Origin: Silene conica
Lineage: Eukaryota > Streptophyta > Magnoliopsida > Caryophyllales > Caryophyllaceae
NCBI GenBank assembly: GCA_029255685.2
Contig: CM055317.2
Location: forward strand, 71,475,460-71,539,459
Reading direction: 5' to 3'
DNA: 64,000 bases
The position numbers and the translations under genes are program-made. The notes beneath the pieces were generated by a model. The model was not told where the DNA came from. It saw only the letters and a program-made list of their open reading frames with translations, and ran no database searches. This document shows, one piece after another, positions 35,450 to 47,013 of this stretch (positions are counted from its first letter, which is position 1; each line of letters opens with the position of its first letter).

Positions 35450-36763
35450 CTATACTAAATCATTGATACAATTACCATGACCTAGGTTTTGAACATATCT
35501 TACACACTCTTTCACCAATTCAGTATTAGCAGTGAGGTATTCAGGTAATAAACCCTTAGATGCTAGCTTAGACTTGTGCATATAAGGAACTGCGTAATCT
35601 ATTCCACCTTTTAGTTGCAGAATTTCCAACATACATGCCTGTATTGTGTTGAAAACATAGTTAAGCTTGATAACTTCTAATTCTTCAAATGCTTTGACTG
35701 TATTGTCGACTAGTTCTGACAACACATTAGACCTTTTCTTCTGTTGAAGAGACTGAATAGCCCTGAAAAAACCCAAATCCAGTACATTTAAATCACGTGA
35801 ATTTGGTGGTTGATGACTAAACTGAATGTTCCATCCATTTTCTGTGGCTGCCTTTCTGAAATCATCATCCATGTTTGTGATATGGGGTCTTGCATTATCT
35901 TGCTGTATGAACACATTTTTACTGTAATTTGCTGGCCATTTTGCCTTAATAGTAGGCAACACATTCTTAAGCAACATTTCTTTTGTTACTTGCTTTGTGA
36001 TAGACTCTATACATTTTGTTTCAAGTGTGCCTGTTGTTCTATTTTTTGACCTTCTCGTACCTGGTACCTCCATTACAAAAGGCCAAATACCTAGCTTGCC
36101 GTCACAAATGACTTCCTTGTTTGGACCATACTTAGGCCTAAAAACACACATGAACATAGCCTTACTTATAAACCTTTTTGACTGCACACATCTATGAGGA
36201 CGTCTTTCTTTTTTTCCTACGTAAAATCTTTGACTCGGTTTTGTGATAGAAAACCATTTTTCATCCATGTGAACTACATTACTTTGATCTTTGAAAACAA
36301 ACTGTTTAGTATGCTTATCATATTGAAGTTGAGAAAGACAGTAAATTAATCTATCAAGTTTGTTCTTATCTGTTAGCAGTGGCTTTATTGCATTTGTAGG
36401 AGAATCAATGAGCTTTGCTTTTACCCATCTGTTCACCGTAGATTGACTTACACCCATCCCTTCACTGACTGAATGTTGAGTAGTTCTTTTGCCCAAATCC
36501 AGACCTTCTAGTTTATTTGTGTCAAAAGTTACTCTTGCTTTCAGTTTTCTTCCTTTTATCTTACTGTCAACGTTGACGCGTTCACCACTAGAACGTTGTA
36601 GCTTGGCTTTTGTCCAAATATCTGTTACCGTTTTCCTGCATACCCCAAACTGTTCTGCCACTTCTTTCATTGCACCGTGCTTTGGTTTCCCACCTGAACG
36701 TTTTTCCAACAAAAGCTCACATATTCTCGCCCTTTCCAAGTTATCCAGATTTTTTGTCTTCAT
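35450..36763 (-). CDS. Mariner-like transposase, DD39D, intact (437 aa)
   Basis: The protein cuts and pastes its element by binding the inverted ends and inserting at TA. The N-terminal part has two helix-turn-helix-like segments (about residues 30-50, VAEQFGVCRKTVTDIW, and 98-115, SEGMGVSQSTVNRW). The catalytic triad is complete: D167 in HMDEKWF, D289 in IQQDNARPH and D329 in DLNVLDLGFF, with 39 residues between the second and third, the DD39D spacing of plant mariner elements. The length is usual for the family. The only ATG upstream in frame is at 36763. There are no stops or frameshifts, so it may be active and could mobilise Stowaway MITEs with similar ends. Confidence 0.95.
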   Translation of the reverse strand: MKTKNLDNLERARICELLLEKRSGGKPKHGAMKEVAEQFGVCRKTVTDIWTKAKLQRSSGERVNVDSKIKGRKLKARVTFDTNKLEGLDLGKRTTQHSVSEGMGVSQSTVNRWVKAKLIDSPTNAIKPLLTDKNKLDRLIYCLSQLQYDKHTKQFVFKDQSNVVHMDEKWFSITKPSQRFYVGKKERRPHRCVQSKRFISKAMFMCVFRPKYGPNKEVICDGKLGIWPFVMEVPGTRRSKNRTTGTLETKCIESITKQVTKEMLLKNVLPTIKAKWPANYSKNVFIQQDNARPHITNMDDDFRKAATENGWNIQFSHQPPNSRDLNVLDLGFFRAIQSLQQKKRSNVLSELVDNTVKAFEELEVIKLNYVFNTIQACMLEILQLKGGIDYAVPYMHKSKLASKGLLPEYLTANTELVKECVRYVQNLGHGNCINDLV

Positions 36764-37931
36764 TTATTGAGAATGATTTTTTTTTATTATGCAAAGGTAA
36801 GAAAGTGTTTTTTTGCACTGCATGTAAGTAAATGACTTTGAACAGCTGGTTTCTATTTATAGAGATCCCTAATTTTGCCAGTTGGTTTGAATTTTGGGCG
36901 CATAAATAAAACTTTCAATGAAAATTGGCTCCACATTTGAAATTTGGTTCCAAATTTTCAATTAGTTGTTTAACTTGCATAAGGTACTTGACTGTTTTGT
37001 TGTGGTTAATGAATGAAGGGTTAGTAGCTAGGAGATAATAATGGAGAAGCCCAACAACAAATCTGAAGTCCGCTTACCAAGATTCTTTTTTTTCCCTTCT
37101 ACTTCGTGTAATTTATAAACGAAACAGTTATGAACGGAATATGTAATTTTATTTTAGAAACGATTTACTTTTGAGAAACGGAGGTCTGTCTCCGTAATTG
37201 TTGTTTGTTGTAATTCCAGCCACTTGTATGTACTGAACGAAACAGTGGACATTTTCCTTAAGCTGGGATTGCTTAATCCCAACCACTTGTGTTAGTAATT
37301 CTGTTAAGTATTGGAGGGAGTCATTAGTTCCTCCTTAGTTATTAATCTTTCATACCTCTCTCCAATCACATACCACACCATACACCTTTATACATTAAAC
37401 AACTATATTTATTGAGTATTGTGCCACCTCCAAATGGGAAGAATACCCAGAATAGGAGGGAGTATATTTTAATACTTTTCGGTGTACAATTTTAATTCCC
37501 GGAGAATATTAATTAATTATCTTATAATTAATTAATCCCAATTATATTATTCTATCATATATTAAATATAATCAATAAATATAACTTTTATATATATATT
37601 TATTAGAATTGACATTTAATTCATTTCTCCTAATTATTATTTAATCACATTAAATGTTTATCATCTACTTAACTACATTTAGGATTTAGCTAAGTTTAGC
37701 ATTTATGTAATTATATCAATATATAATCACATTTCTCAGTACTATCCTATAGGTGTGACCTTTAGGGATCAGCTGATTATCGCCATCATATGACAGTAAC
37801 GTCAAACTTCTAGTGAGCCAATCGTTACCGATAAACGTTAATCAACTGATTAATATACTAAGTATCCCTGCGTGATCCTGTAAAATATTTACTCAAATAA
37901 TCACACACTGTGGAGGACATTTACTCCAACA

Positions 37932-38705
37932 ATCTCCCACTTGTCCTACAAGTGTGTGTGCGTTTACGATTCTCATATCCATACGTTATTCTCCCACTCA
38001 ATGGAAGACAAATTGCAAAGTCTTACCTTACAAGGTCGTATCTCCCAAGTAATCATATCGGGAGTGGTTTCCTCGACTAGAGAGCAACATAACTGATACG
38101 AATCATATTCGAGCATGACCATGCGTTTAAGTTACTACTCTTCGAGTGGCCCTGAGAAATATATATAAAACCTGATAAAGGCTGGATATTTTCCTTGAGT
38201 TATGACCTGCCGATGGAAGCACAACATGAAATGACCCAGTAAAAGTCCGATTGGTCTCCTTTTACGGTGCGACCTAGGACAGAAACCAAAGCCACCCAAA
38301 AACTGTCTATATCGCATGAAATAAACAATGGTCAAAAGAACCGACTTTAGGAATCACGATAGACGTCCCATCCACGACCAGGCACCTAATGTATCTTAAC
38401 ATTTTAGGACTCTATGTTGTGGTCATTATGTCCTATGCGATATCATATACCCATATTTGTTTTTGATCAGTCAGATGCTTGACTTATGGAATATTGAACC
38501 TTTCATCCTTCAACTAACAAAATAATCATCTGAGTTATCAGCTCATATTGGTGTTTATGGACAAAAACAGTCATATCAAGTAAAACAGTTCAATGTGTGG
38601 TGTTCAAAATTGTCGTACAATCCACATGTAATACAATATAAAGAAATTCAATGATTTTATTAAGTAATAATTTGAAATGATCAAACATCAATCAATTAAT
38701 GTTTA
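37932..38705 (-). other. Copia-B 3' noncoding region
   Basis: It matches the Copia-1 block at 239-1028 in order and spacing (atctcccacttgtcc; cgagcatgaccatgcg; cttcgagtggccc; cctgataaaggctggat). The short frame at 38135-38335 has no support. Confidence 0.6.
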
Positions 38706-41700
38706 TTACAATTCTGGAACACGCTTTATCCCCATGGATGAAATGTGCCCTTCATGTTTATTATGCGGTAGTGCCTTAGTCAGCGGATCAGCAATGTTGT
38801 TATCCGTTCCAATCTTGCACAATGCTATCTCCTTTTGATCCATGTAATCTCTTATCAGATGAGCTTTTCTGAGTACATGTCTAGATTTGTTGCTAGACTT
38901 AGGCCCCTTAGCCTGGAAGATTGCACCACTGTTATCACAATAAAGGGTGATTTAATCTTTCACACTAGGTACTACTTTTAGTCCTTGTAAGAAATAACGC
39001 ATCCAAATAGCTTCCTTTGCAGCTTCGGAAGCTGCCAAGTACTCAGAATCTGTTGTAGAATATGCTGTAACGCTCTGTTTGGAACTCTTCCAACTGACTG
39101 CTCCACCATTAAGAGTAACGACAAAACACGACTGAGATTTAGAATAATCACGATCGGTTTGGAAACTAGCATCTGTGTAACCCTTAACACTTAGCTCCAT
39201 GTCTCCACCATATACCAGTGCCCAATCCTTAGTCCTTCGTAAGAACTTAAGGATGTTCTTGACGGCTATCCAGTGACTTTCACCTGGATTATTTTGGTAA
39301 CGGCTGACCATACTCAATGCATATGCCACGTCAGGACGTGTGCACATCATGGCATACATGATCGACCCTACTGCCGAAGCATAAGGTACCCGACTCACGC
39401 GTTCAGTTTCTTCCGGTGTTGTAGGTGATTGTTTCTTACTCAGATGCACCCCATGAACAACAGAAAGGTAACCTCTCTTGGAGTTTGTCATACTGAATCT
39501 ATCAAGAATCTTATCTATATAATCTTCTTGACTCAATGCTAACATCCTTTTCAATCTATCTCTATAGATGCGGATGCCTAGAATCCTCTGTGCCTCACCC
39601 AAATCTTTCATTTTAAAATGGTTCTTTAACCATGTCTTAACCGACGAAAGCATGGGAATGTCGTTTCCAATTAGTAGTATATCATCTACATACAATACTA
39701 GGAATACGATTTTACTCCCACTTGACTTGATATACAGACATGGTTCTTCGATACTTCGAATGAATCAGTTCTGTTTTATCACGTCATCAAAACGATGATT
39801 CCAACTCCGTGATGTTTGCTTAAGTCCACAGATGGAACGCTTGAGCTTGCATACTTTCTTAGGATGTTTAGGATCGATAAAACCCTCAGGCTGTATCATA
39901 TACAGTTCTTCTTCCAAAAACCCGTTTAGGAAGGCGGTTTTCACATCCATTTGCCAGATCTCATAATCATGAAATGCGGCTATCGCTAAGATAATCCGAA
40001 TAGATCTAAGCATTACGACTGGAGCAAATATCTCATCATAGTGCAACCCGTGTACGTGAGTGAAACCTTTTGCCACCAATCGTGCTTTATAAACATCTGA
40101 TTGTCCATCTAATGCACGCTTTATCTTATAAAGCCATTTGCACTGTAGGGATCTTACCTTTTCAGGCAAATCAAGCAAATCCCATGATTCTCTTGCATGG
40201 AATCTATTTCGGACTGCATGGCTTCGAGCCATAGCTTAGAATCGGAACATGTCATGGCTCCATTGTAGGTAGATGGTTCGTTACTCTCAAGGAGTAAAAG
40301 GTTTTCTGCACCACCTTCCTTAACCATACCAATGTATCGGTCTGGGGGGTAAGAAACTCGAACCGTCCTCCTAGGTTCCTCTGGAATGGATACCATAGCA
40401 GATGTGGAAGAAACACTTTCTTCCATCACACTGTTGGTTTCTGGTTCTTGAACCTCTAACAGATCAAAAGTTTTACTACTCTGTTTGTTCGAGAGAAACT
40501 CTTCCTCTAAAAACTTCGCGCTAGCCGCAACAAACACTCTTTGTTCGGTAGGTGAATAAAAGTAGTGACCAAAACTTCCTTTGGGATAACCTACAAAGTA
40601 AGTCTTGACCGATCGTGGGCCTAGCTTGTCTTTGTGTCTCCACTTAACATAAGCTTCACAACCCCAAACCCGAATAAAGGACAAGTCAGGAACTTTTTCT
40701 TTCAACATCTCATATGGAGTCTTGTCCGCTGCTTTAGTCGGACTTCGGTTAAGTATTAGAGCAGCCGATTGAAGAGCAAATGCCCATAATGAATCAGGCA
40801 CAACCGTGTGACTCATCATGGATCGAACCATATCTAATAAAGTTCGATTTCTCCGTTCGGATACACCATTTAATTGTGGTGTTCCAGGTGGAGTCAACTG
40901 CGATACAATACCACAGTCTTTTAGATGTTGATCAAATTCAGTCGAAAGATACTCGCCACCACGATCAGATCGAAGTGCTTTTATCTTCCTATCCAATTAG
41001 TTCTCAACCTTATTTTGGAATTCCTTGAACTTGTCAAAGGATTCACTTTTATGTTTCATTAAATAGACATACCCGTATCTACTTAAATCATCCGTAAAAG
41101 TGATGAAATATCTATAGCCGTCTCTTGCTGTGATTGTCAAAGGACCACATACATCTGTATGTATGAGTCCTAGAAGATCACTAGCTCGCATTCTAATACC
41201 TTTAAAGGAAATACGAGTCATCTTTCCGATGAGACATGATTCACACGTACCAATTGATTCGTAATGAAATGGTGGTATTGACCCATTCTTTTTTTTTTTT
41301 TTTTTTTTTTTTTGCAAGAAAGTTAGTCTCACATGTATTCATCCATGAAGGGAATAAAATGAGATGGGATATTACAAAAGAGTAGCCGAGAAGACACAAA
41401 AGAAAACATCAAAAAAGAGCTCTAAAAGTTAGAGCGTTACATCCAACCATCTACGGATACAAGGGTCATTACTCGAAGTAAGTCTAGCTTTAATGGCGAA
41501 TTTGATATCCTTGGCCACCTGTTCCACAGGAGTGAAGCGCCCCCCAAAAATACACCTGTTCCTCGCCTCCCAAAGTCCATAAACCAGCCCTGCAATACAG
41601 CAACCCACTAGTTTTGTGCGCCAGTTTTGTCGAGACCTAGTTCCCACGAGCTTGTACAACCAATTTTTGAGGCTAATGTCAGAGTCGACTCCGAGAATAC

Positions 41701-43396
41701 CAGCCCAGGAGAGGATGTTCCTCCGAGTTTCCTGTGAGAAAGTGCACCTGAAAAAAAGATGACGGTGTGTTTCGGCTGCTTGTTTGCATAAACAGCAGCG
41801 ATTCACTAGGTGGTAACCTCGATTACATATAGCATCTACCGTAGGGAGCTTGCGTTGGGTAGCTTGGGATAACACTACCCGGTGTTTGGGGATAATTTCA
41901 GCAATCATCATGGGTTTCGTCCACCCAAGTATTCTGTTTTTGACCCATTCTTAACGAGTTTCTCTACGCGTTTTTTATTGACGTGTCCCATTCGACAATG
42001 CCATAGGTACGTTTGTTCTTTATCACCTGTTTTAGCCCTTTTATTATTCACATGATAAACCTCGGTGGTTTGGTATAAAACATATATTCCGTTTACGGAA
42101 ACAGCTTTTCCATAAATCATATCGTTTAATGAAAAATTACAACAATTGTGCTTAATATTAAAACAAAATCCTTCTGTTTCCAAAACAGAAATAGAAATAA
42201 TGTTTTTCGACAAACTAGGAACAAAATAACAATTATTTAAAAATAACTCGAAACCACTAGGTAGTTTGAGTACATAAGTTCCTATGGAGACAGCTGCAAA
42301 TTTTGCTCCATTTCCAACACGAAGGTCAACGTCACCTTTCTCAAGTTTGCGGACGTCCCTTAAACCCTGCAAGTGATTACACAAGTGAGAACCACAACCA
42401 GTATCAAATACCCATGTTGCTGAACTTGCATGGTTTATTTCAATCATATGAATAAATGACGATATACCTGTGGCTGTCACTCGTCCAGTCTTGATATCCT
42501 CGAGGTACTTAGGGCAGTTCCTTTTCCAATGCCCAGACTCGTGGCAATGGTGGCACTCTCCCTCTTTCCCTTTGCTCTTAGTTTTGGCCTTTGCGTTAAT
42601 GGTCTCACCAGGTCCACTCTTGGGCTTCGACTGCTTTCTTTTGAACTGAGGCTTCTTAACATTTAAGGGAGCCTTTGTCTTTCCCTTTTCCCTTCCAATT
42701 AGCTTGTATAACAAGGACGTCCTTCTTAGCACTCCCACTCAAATTGAGATCCTTCTCAGCTTGCACGAGCTGAGAGTGGAGCTCATGAAGACTTTTCTTC
42801 ATGTCATTCATGTTATAATTCATCCTAAATTGGGTGAACCCATCATGAAGAGAGTGTAAGATTCGGTCTACAATGATTGACTCCTCAATCTTGCAACCGA
42901 GAGACTCCAGAACTTCCACATTCTCAATCATCTTGAGGATGTGTGGGCCAACAGCTTGGCCCTTGGACAGTTTAGCTTCGAAGAAGCGGACTGCTGCGTC
43001 ATATCTCATGATTCTCGGAGCTTGCGAGAATTCATTGGTAAGGGTGGTGAAAATCTTATTCGCACCTTGTGAAATGAAGCGGCGTTGCAAATTGCTTTCC
43101 ATTGCATAAATAACTACATTCTTAATCGCATCTGCTTCACGAACGAACTCATCATATGCCGTTCGCTGGGCTCCAGTCCTAGTAGTTGGTTCAGCCGGTA
43201 TTGGCTCAACCAAATACTTTAATTTACCGTCAGCAATGGCAGCATTCCGTAATGCTGCCCCCCAATTGGTAAAGTTACTCCCATCATTCTTAAGGCGGGA
43301 GTTCTGATTGTAGGAGACGTGGTCCATAAAAGAGCGCAACCACGACTCCCTGGTGAGGGTGGCGCTAGGGCCCGAAGTTGCGTTTGGATCAGTCAT
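38706..43396 (-). pseudogene. Copia-B gag-pol, decayed
   Basis: Gag starts at 43396 (MTDPNATSG) with a full copia gag core of about 230 residues, then a frameshift near 42660-42740 leads to the zinc knuckle (CHHCHESGHWKRNC) and protease (DTGCGSHL). An L1 fragment breaks the integrase zinc domain (41292-41939). Further damage: a stop at 40997 (integrase), a frameshift near 40155-40230, a stop at 39765 between RT motifs, and a stop at 38952 in RNase H, after which CDNSGAIFQAK and NIADPLTKAL continue to 38706. All copia domains remain recognisable and closely resemble Copia-1, so it lost function fairly recently. Confidence 0.92.
41292..41939 (-). mobile_element. 5'-truncated L1 LINE 3' end
   Basis: A poly(A) tail (poly-t on plus, 41292-41314) and the duplicated target ttgacccattctt (41279-41291 and 41940-41952) bound a 648-bp insertion. 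The frame 41429-41911 is a zf-RVT-type domain found at the C-terminus of plant L1 reverse transcriptases: CCLCKQAAETHRHLFFRC, then NWRTKLVG and LWEARNRCIFGG. The insertion interrupts Copia-B integrase after LVKNGS. Confidence 0.9.
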
Positions 43397-45512
43397 TTTA
43401 AAAGGCAGATATTAAATGATCTACAAATGAGAAAATAAATAAGCATGAGAAATCATTGAATTTAAAATCTTTTTAAACAAAGATATACAACATAATATAA
43501 TCGATCTCACTCAAAGAATTATATAATGTATCCCAAGACCCAAATCCCGATTTGGTGAGTTAACCCTTTAACTGGTTCTACATTAGAACTCTTAGTCGAC
43601 AAATTTCTTAAATTTATCTATTAGTCCACAATGATTTCAATAGCTTGATTGAATCATTGTGTTGAGTTCAACTAGGTCACAATACACTACTTACCCGAGG
43701 TAGAAGGGGTCCATATGGAGATAACAACAGGTCCTATATGCCCACCGACGAACAAGGGATTCATAGTTGTTTGATCTAGGAAGGCTAAAGTCTCAATTTT
43801 ATATGGAGTGAGATCCCATCACTATCTTAAACTCATTTAAGTGAACTATTTGATATGAGTAGGAATGAGTGATGGCAAAATAAAACATCATATGCCAAAA
43901 TGCAAAATAATCTACATGAGTCATTTTACATGCATATAGGTGGTTTGGTTTAGGCGGAACATAATGATATGAAACATTCAAGCAATAAAGAGAAGAACGT
44001 AAAACATTAAAATCCTAGTGTGGCTTATCCTATGAAAAACAGTAAATACAACTTGGAATCCAATCACATGGACCCTAGAAGCTTCATGATCACCGTTCTT
44101 CATCTCGAGATGTAAACTGGAAATAGAGACCCGGATGCATCAAACTCCTCTTCTTCTTTTCCTTCTTTGTTCTAAGCTATTACAATGTAAATCCTATTTG
44201 CATTTAATCTAAAATAAAGAAAAATTAAAATACCCAAGCGGAGATGCGAGAACTCATAAATTACATCACTTGATTACTTTCCACCATTACCGAAAAGTAA
44301 GCAAAAACTAAAGCCACACTAGATTACATGATTATACTTGACAACAATTGTAAAAAATAAATTCAACCTTTATTGAAAAACAATATCATTAACAATATAA
44401 TAAAACATTCATAATGCAATATTACCCAAACCACCATTAACTTTAAAATTACATGTCACACATGGAAACCATAATCCAAATAAATTCTAAACAATTTTAG
44501 AATCTAGTAAGTATCATCAATTAGATATAATAAACCTTTTAAAATAAATAAATGATTAAGTAACCGAAAAATTATCAAATAATTTTCGTTTATTTTCTTT
44601 CTTTCCCACGACAATCACACGGTTATACCCTTTTTTTTCGAAAAAAATTGTTACAATTACAAAACTTCTTTTATAATTTAGTTAATATGAATATTATCTC
44701 ATAATATAAATAAAAACGAAAACAAATAAAATAACCCTAAAATCCAATTTTACGGTTTTAATACCCCTTTTTTTGTTATCTTTATAAATTTGTTCTAATT
44801 ATAAATCTTTATTTATAATTTAGTTAATATAAATTATCATATAATATTAATAATAACAAAAGCAACAAATCACAAAATTAAGGGTAGGGCCGAAAAAAAA
44901 ACTTACGGTCCAATATTACACGTTTTTTTTTTTGTTAAAATAGGCAATTACTCATATTATCAAATAATATCATGTAAATTGACATTTTCATAAGATATTA
45001 TACTATTTCCTTAAATGGTATAATCAAGGTAGAAATAGATTTTGGAAACTTTACTAATTAGTGAACTTTCTTAAAATTACTCATAGTAGCACAAAAATCA
45101 TCTCATAATTTTGTGTTATAGTCTAATCATATTAGGTTTTAAAAATTTCCAAATATTGTCATCAAGATTAACTTTTTAATTCATGTGAACAATATTCAAT
45201 CATCTTAACAATTTAAAACAAATTAATCTAATTCTAACAATATCTTGATTGATCTTTTAATAATCATTGATCTATATCATTGTTATGAGTATTATCATAT
45301 GATAATTATTCTAACAATTAAAAATAACAAAATAAAAAAAAAAACGAAACCAAAAAAAACGTGAACTAAAAAAAATTTTTTAGTCGTGACAAATCACGAA
45401 AAAAAAACAGACCGATAAATACTTTTTTTTTTTGTTTTTTATAAACCGTGAAAAAAAAGTGTGCCGTGGGATTTTAATTCTCAATTAATTATCAAAACGA
45501 TTTTGAACAATG
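43397..45512 (-). other. Copia-B 5' leader
   Basis: About 2.1 kb, AT-rich, noncoding. It shares the pre-gag block (gacccaaat, ggttctac, agaactctt) and a cctagtgtggc block with the other two families. No insertion was seen. Confidence 0.55.
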
Positions 45513-45524
45513 GCTCTGATACCA
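45513..45524 (-). other. Copia-B primer-binding site
   Basis: The minus strand reads tggtatcagagc, initiator Met tRNA, two bases from the LTR edge at 45527. Confidence 0.9.
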
Positions 45525-45526
45525 CT

Positions 45527-46664
45527 TGTAGGAAATAATTTCTTAAATTACTTATAAAAGTATTAATCTAATTAATACTGCCAAGGATTATATCAAAAAC
45601 GAATTGATATTAAAACAATAGAATTGAAATAATAGGACAAGGATCATAGAAATAACCTTTGGTCGTATATGAGATCGGCCTAAGAACAACCTAGTATAAA
45701 CCCAAACTTCAAGGTAGAAGTTCTCCTTAGATTGCACCCAAGATGACTGAGAAAGATTCCCTCAAAGTTCCTCCTAAATTACTACTACCTCCAATTTCCT
45801 ATGATGTTCCCCTTTCCGTTTTGGTCTAATAACATTGATGTTCCCTCTTTCCTCTTTTGGACAACTTTGTGTGGTCCAAAATCAATTTCATGTGGGGTCA
45901 TGTGTATTGTGTGGTCCAAATTAATTTTCTTATTTCTTGTGTTAAAAGCAAAAGGGAACAACACAAGAAATCGGAAAGAGTATTAATTATTTTAGAGGAT
46001 TTATTTTGGGATTAAGATGATAAACTAATCAAAGAGAATAAGAGAGGAAAACGGTATTCTTCTTGTGTCCCCAACCTCACGGCCGAAACCCTATATATAT
46101 AGGGTTTTGGTTTGTGTTAGTATTGTACTTCAATTAGGAAACCTCATTATAATATAATATTTTGAGTCAGTTTCCTTATTCCGAACTTCCTTAAAATATC
46201 ATATATATTTTCATACTTTTCAGTGTATAATTTTAATTCCCGGAGAATATTAATTAATTATCTTATAATTAATTAATCTCAATTATATTATTCTATCATA
46301 TATTAAAATATAATCAATAAATATAACTTTTATATATATTTATTAGAATTAACATTTAATTAATTTCTCCTAATTATTATTTAACCACATTAAATGTTTA
46401 TCATCTACTTAACTACATTTAACTAAGTTTATCATTTATGTAATTATATCAATATATAATCACATTTCTCAGTACTATCCTATAGGTGTGACCTTTAAGG
46501 ATCAGCTGATTATCGCCATCATATGACAGTAACGTCAAACTTCTAGTGAGCCAATCGTTACCGATAAACGTTAATCAACTGATTAATATACTAAGTATCC
46601 CTGCGTGATCCTGTAAAAGATTTACTCAAATAATCACACACTATGGAGGACATTTACTCCAACA
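45527..46664 (-). repeat. Copia-B 5' LTR with MITE
   Basis: tgtagg to ccaaca, 1,138 bp, of which 196 bp is a later MITE. The stem-loop block is at 46493-46586. Confidence 0.92.
45785..45980. mobile_element. Stowaway-type MITE in the Copia-B LTR
   Basis: Ends ctacctccaatttcct and, read inward from the right, ctctttccgatttctt are flanked by TA. The partner LTR at 32170-32180 has the empty site (attactattaatt), proving insertion after Copia-B arrived. The interior contains two direct gtgtggtccaaa words. Confidence 0.85.
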
Positions 46665-46669
46665 GTTAT

Positions 46670-47013
46670 CACAATAGATCAACACTGACTCCTTTGCACT
46701 AGGGACGACAGCTAAATGACGTGCAAAACGTCTTAACTAAACTGCTTCTTGAACTGCTGCGGAACAAGCCACATATTCGGCCTCCATTGTCGAAAGGGCA
46801 ATACAAGATTACTTCTGACTATTCCAAGATATGGCGCCATTATTTAGTAAGAAGGCATATCCTGATGTGGACTTACGTTCATCGAGATCACCAGCCCAGT
46901 CAGCATCGCTATACCCAGTAAGGCTTAGATCCTTTCCTTGATAACATAACACGTAGTTGTGATGTTCCTTTGAGGTACCTTATTATCCTCTTGACTGCTT
47001 TCTGATACGATTA
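46670..47013 (-). pseudogene. Copia-A RNase H, N-terminal piece
   Basis: The minus strand reads YQKAVKRIIRYLKGT, then after a frameshift GYSDADWAGDLDERKSTSGY, GAISWNSQK, a stop, STMEAEYVACSAAVQEAV, a stop and VLIYCDN. It continues directly into 31918 across the Copia-B target site. Copia-A sequence ends at about 47013, where an unrelated repeat begins. Confidence 0.85.

Larger units (their letters stand above)
32406..37462 (-). mobile_element. Mariner-like element with intact transposase
   Basis: It is flanked by TA (32404-32405 and 37463-37464). The ends are inverted: ctccctcctattctctgttt at left, and ctccctcctattctgggtat read inward from the right, both followed by cttccc. The comparable site in the other Copia-B LTR lacks it. 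It carries a full transposase (35450-36763), a convergent decayed frame (34110-34616), a minisatellite (34981-35163) and a solo LTR (32873-34104). Without the solo LTR it is about 3.8 kb, a normal size for plant Mariner elements of this type. Confidence 0.92.
31919..37931 (-). repeat. Copia-B 3' LTR, split by mariner
   Basis: LTR sequence is 31919-32403 and 37465-37931. It starts tatagg where the partner has tgtagg, and ends ctccaaca. Joined at the TA target, the halves align with 45527-46664. The stem-loop block is at 37761-37852. Confidence 0.9.
31919..46664 (-). mobile_element. Copia-B, nested in Copia-A
   Basis: LTRs 31919-37931 (split by a mariner element) and 45527-46664 are flanked by the exact duplication gttat (31914-31918 and 46665-46669). 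The primer site is at 45513-45524. The coding region is decayed. The LTRs show a few percent difference. Later insertions: the mariner element in the left LTR, an L1 fragment in integrase, and a MITE in the right LTR. Confidence 0.92.

Noticed and set aside
35190..36831. Several plus-strand frames of 66-96 codons
   Set aside because: Antisense shadows of the intact mariner transposase.
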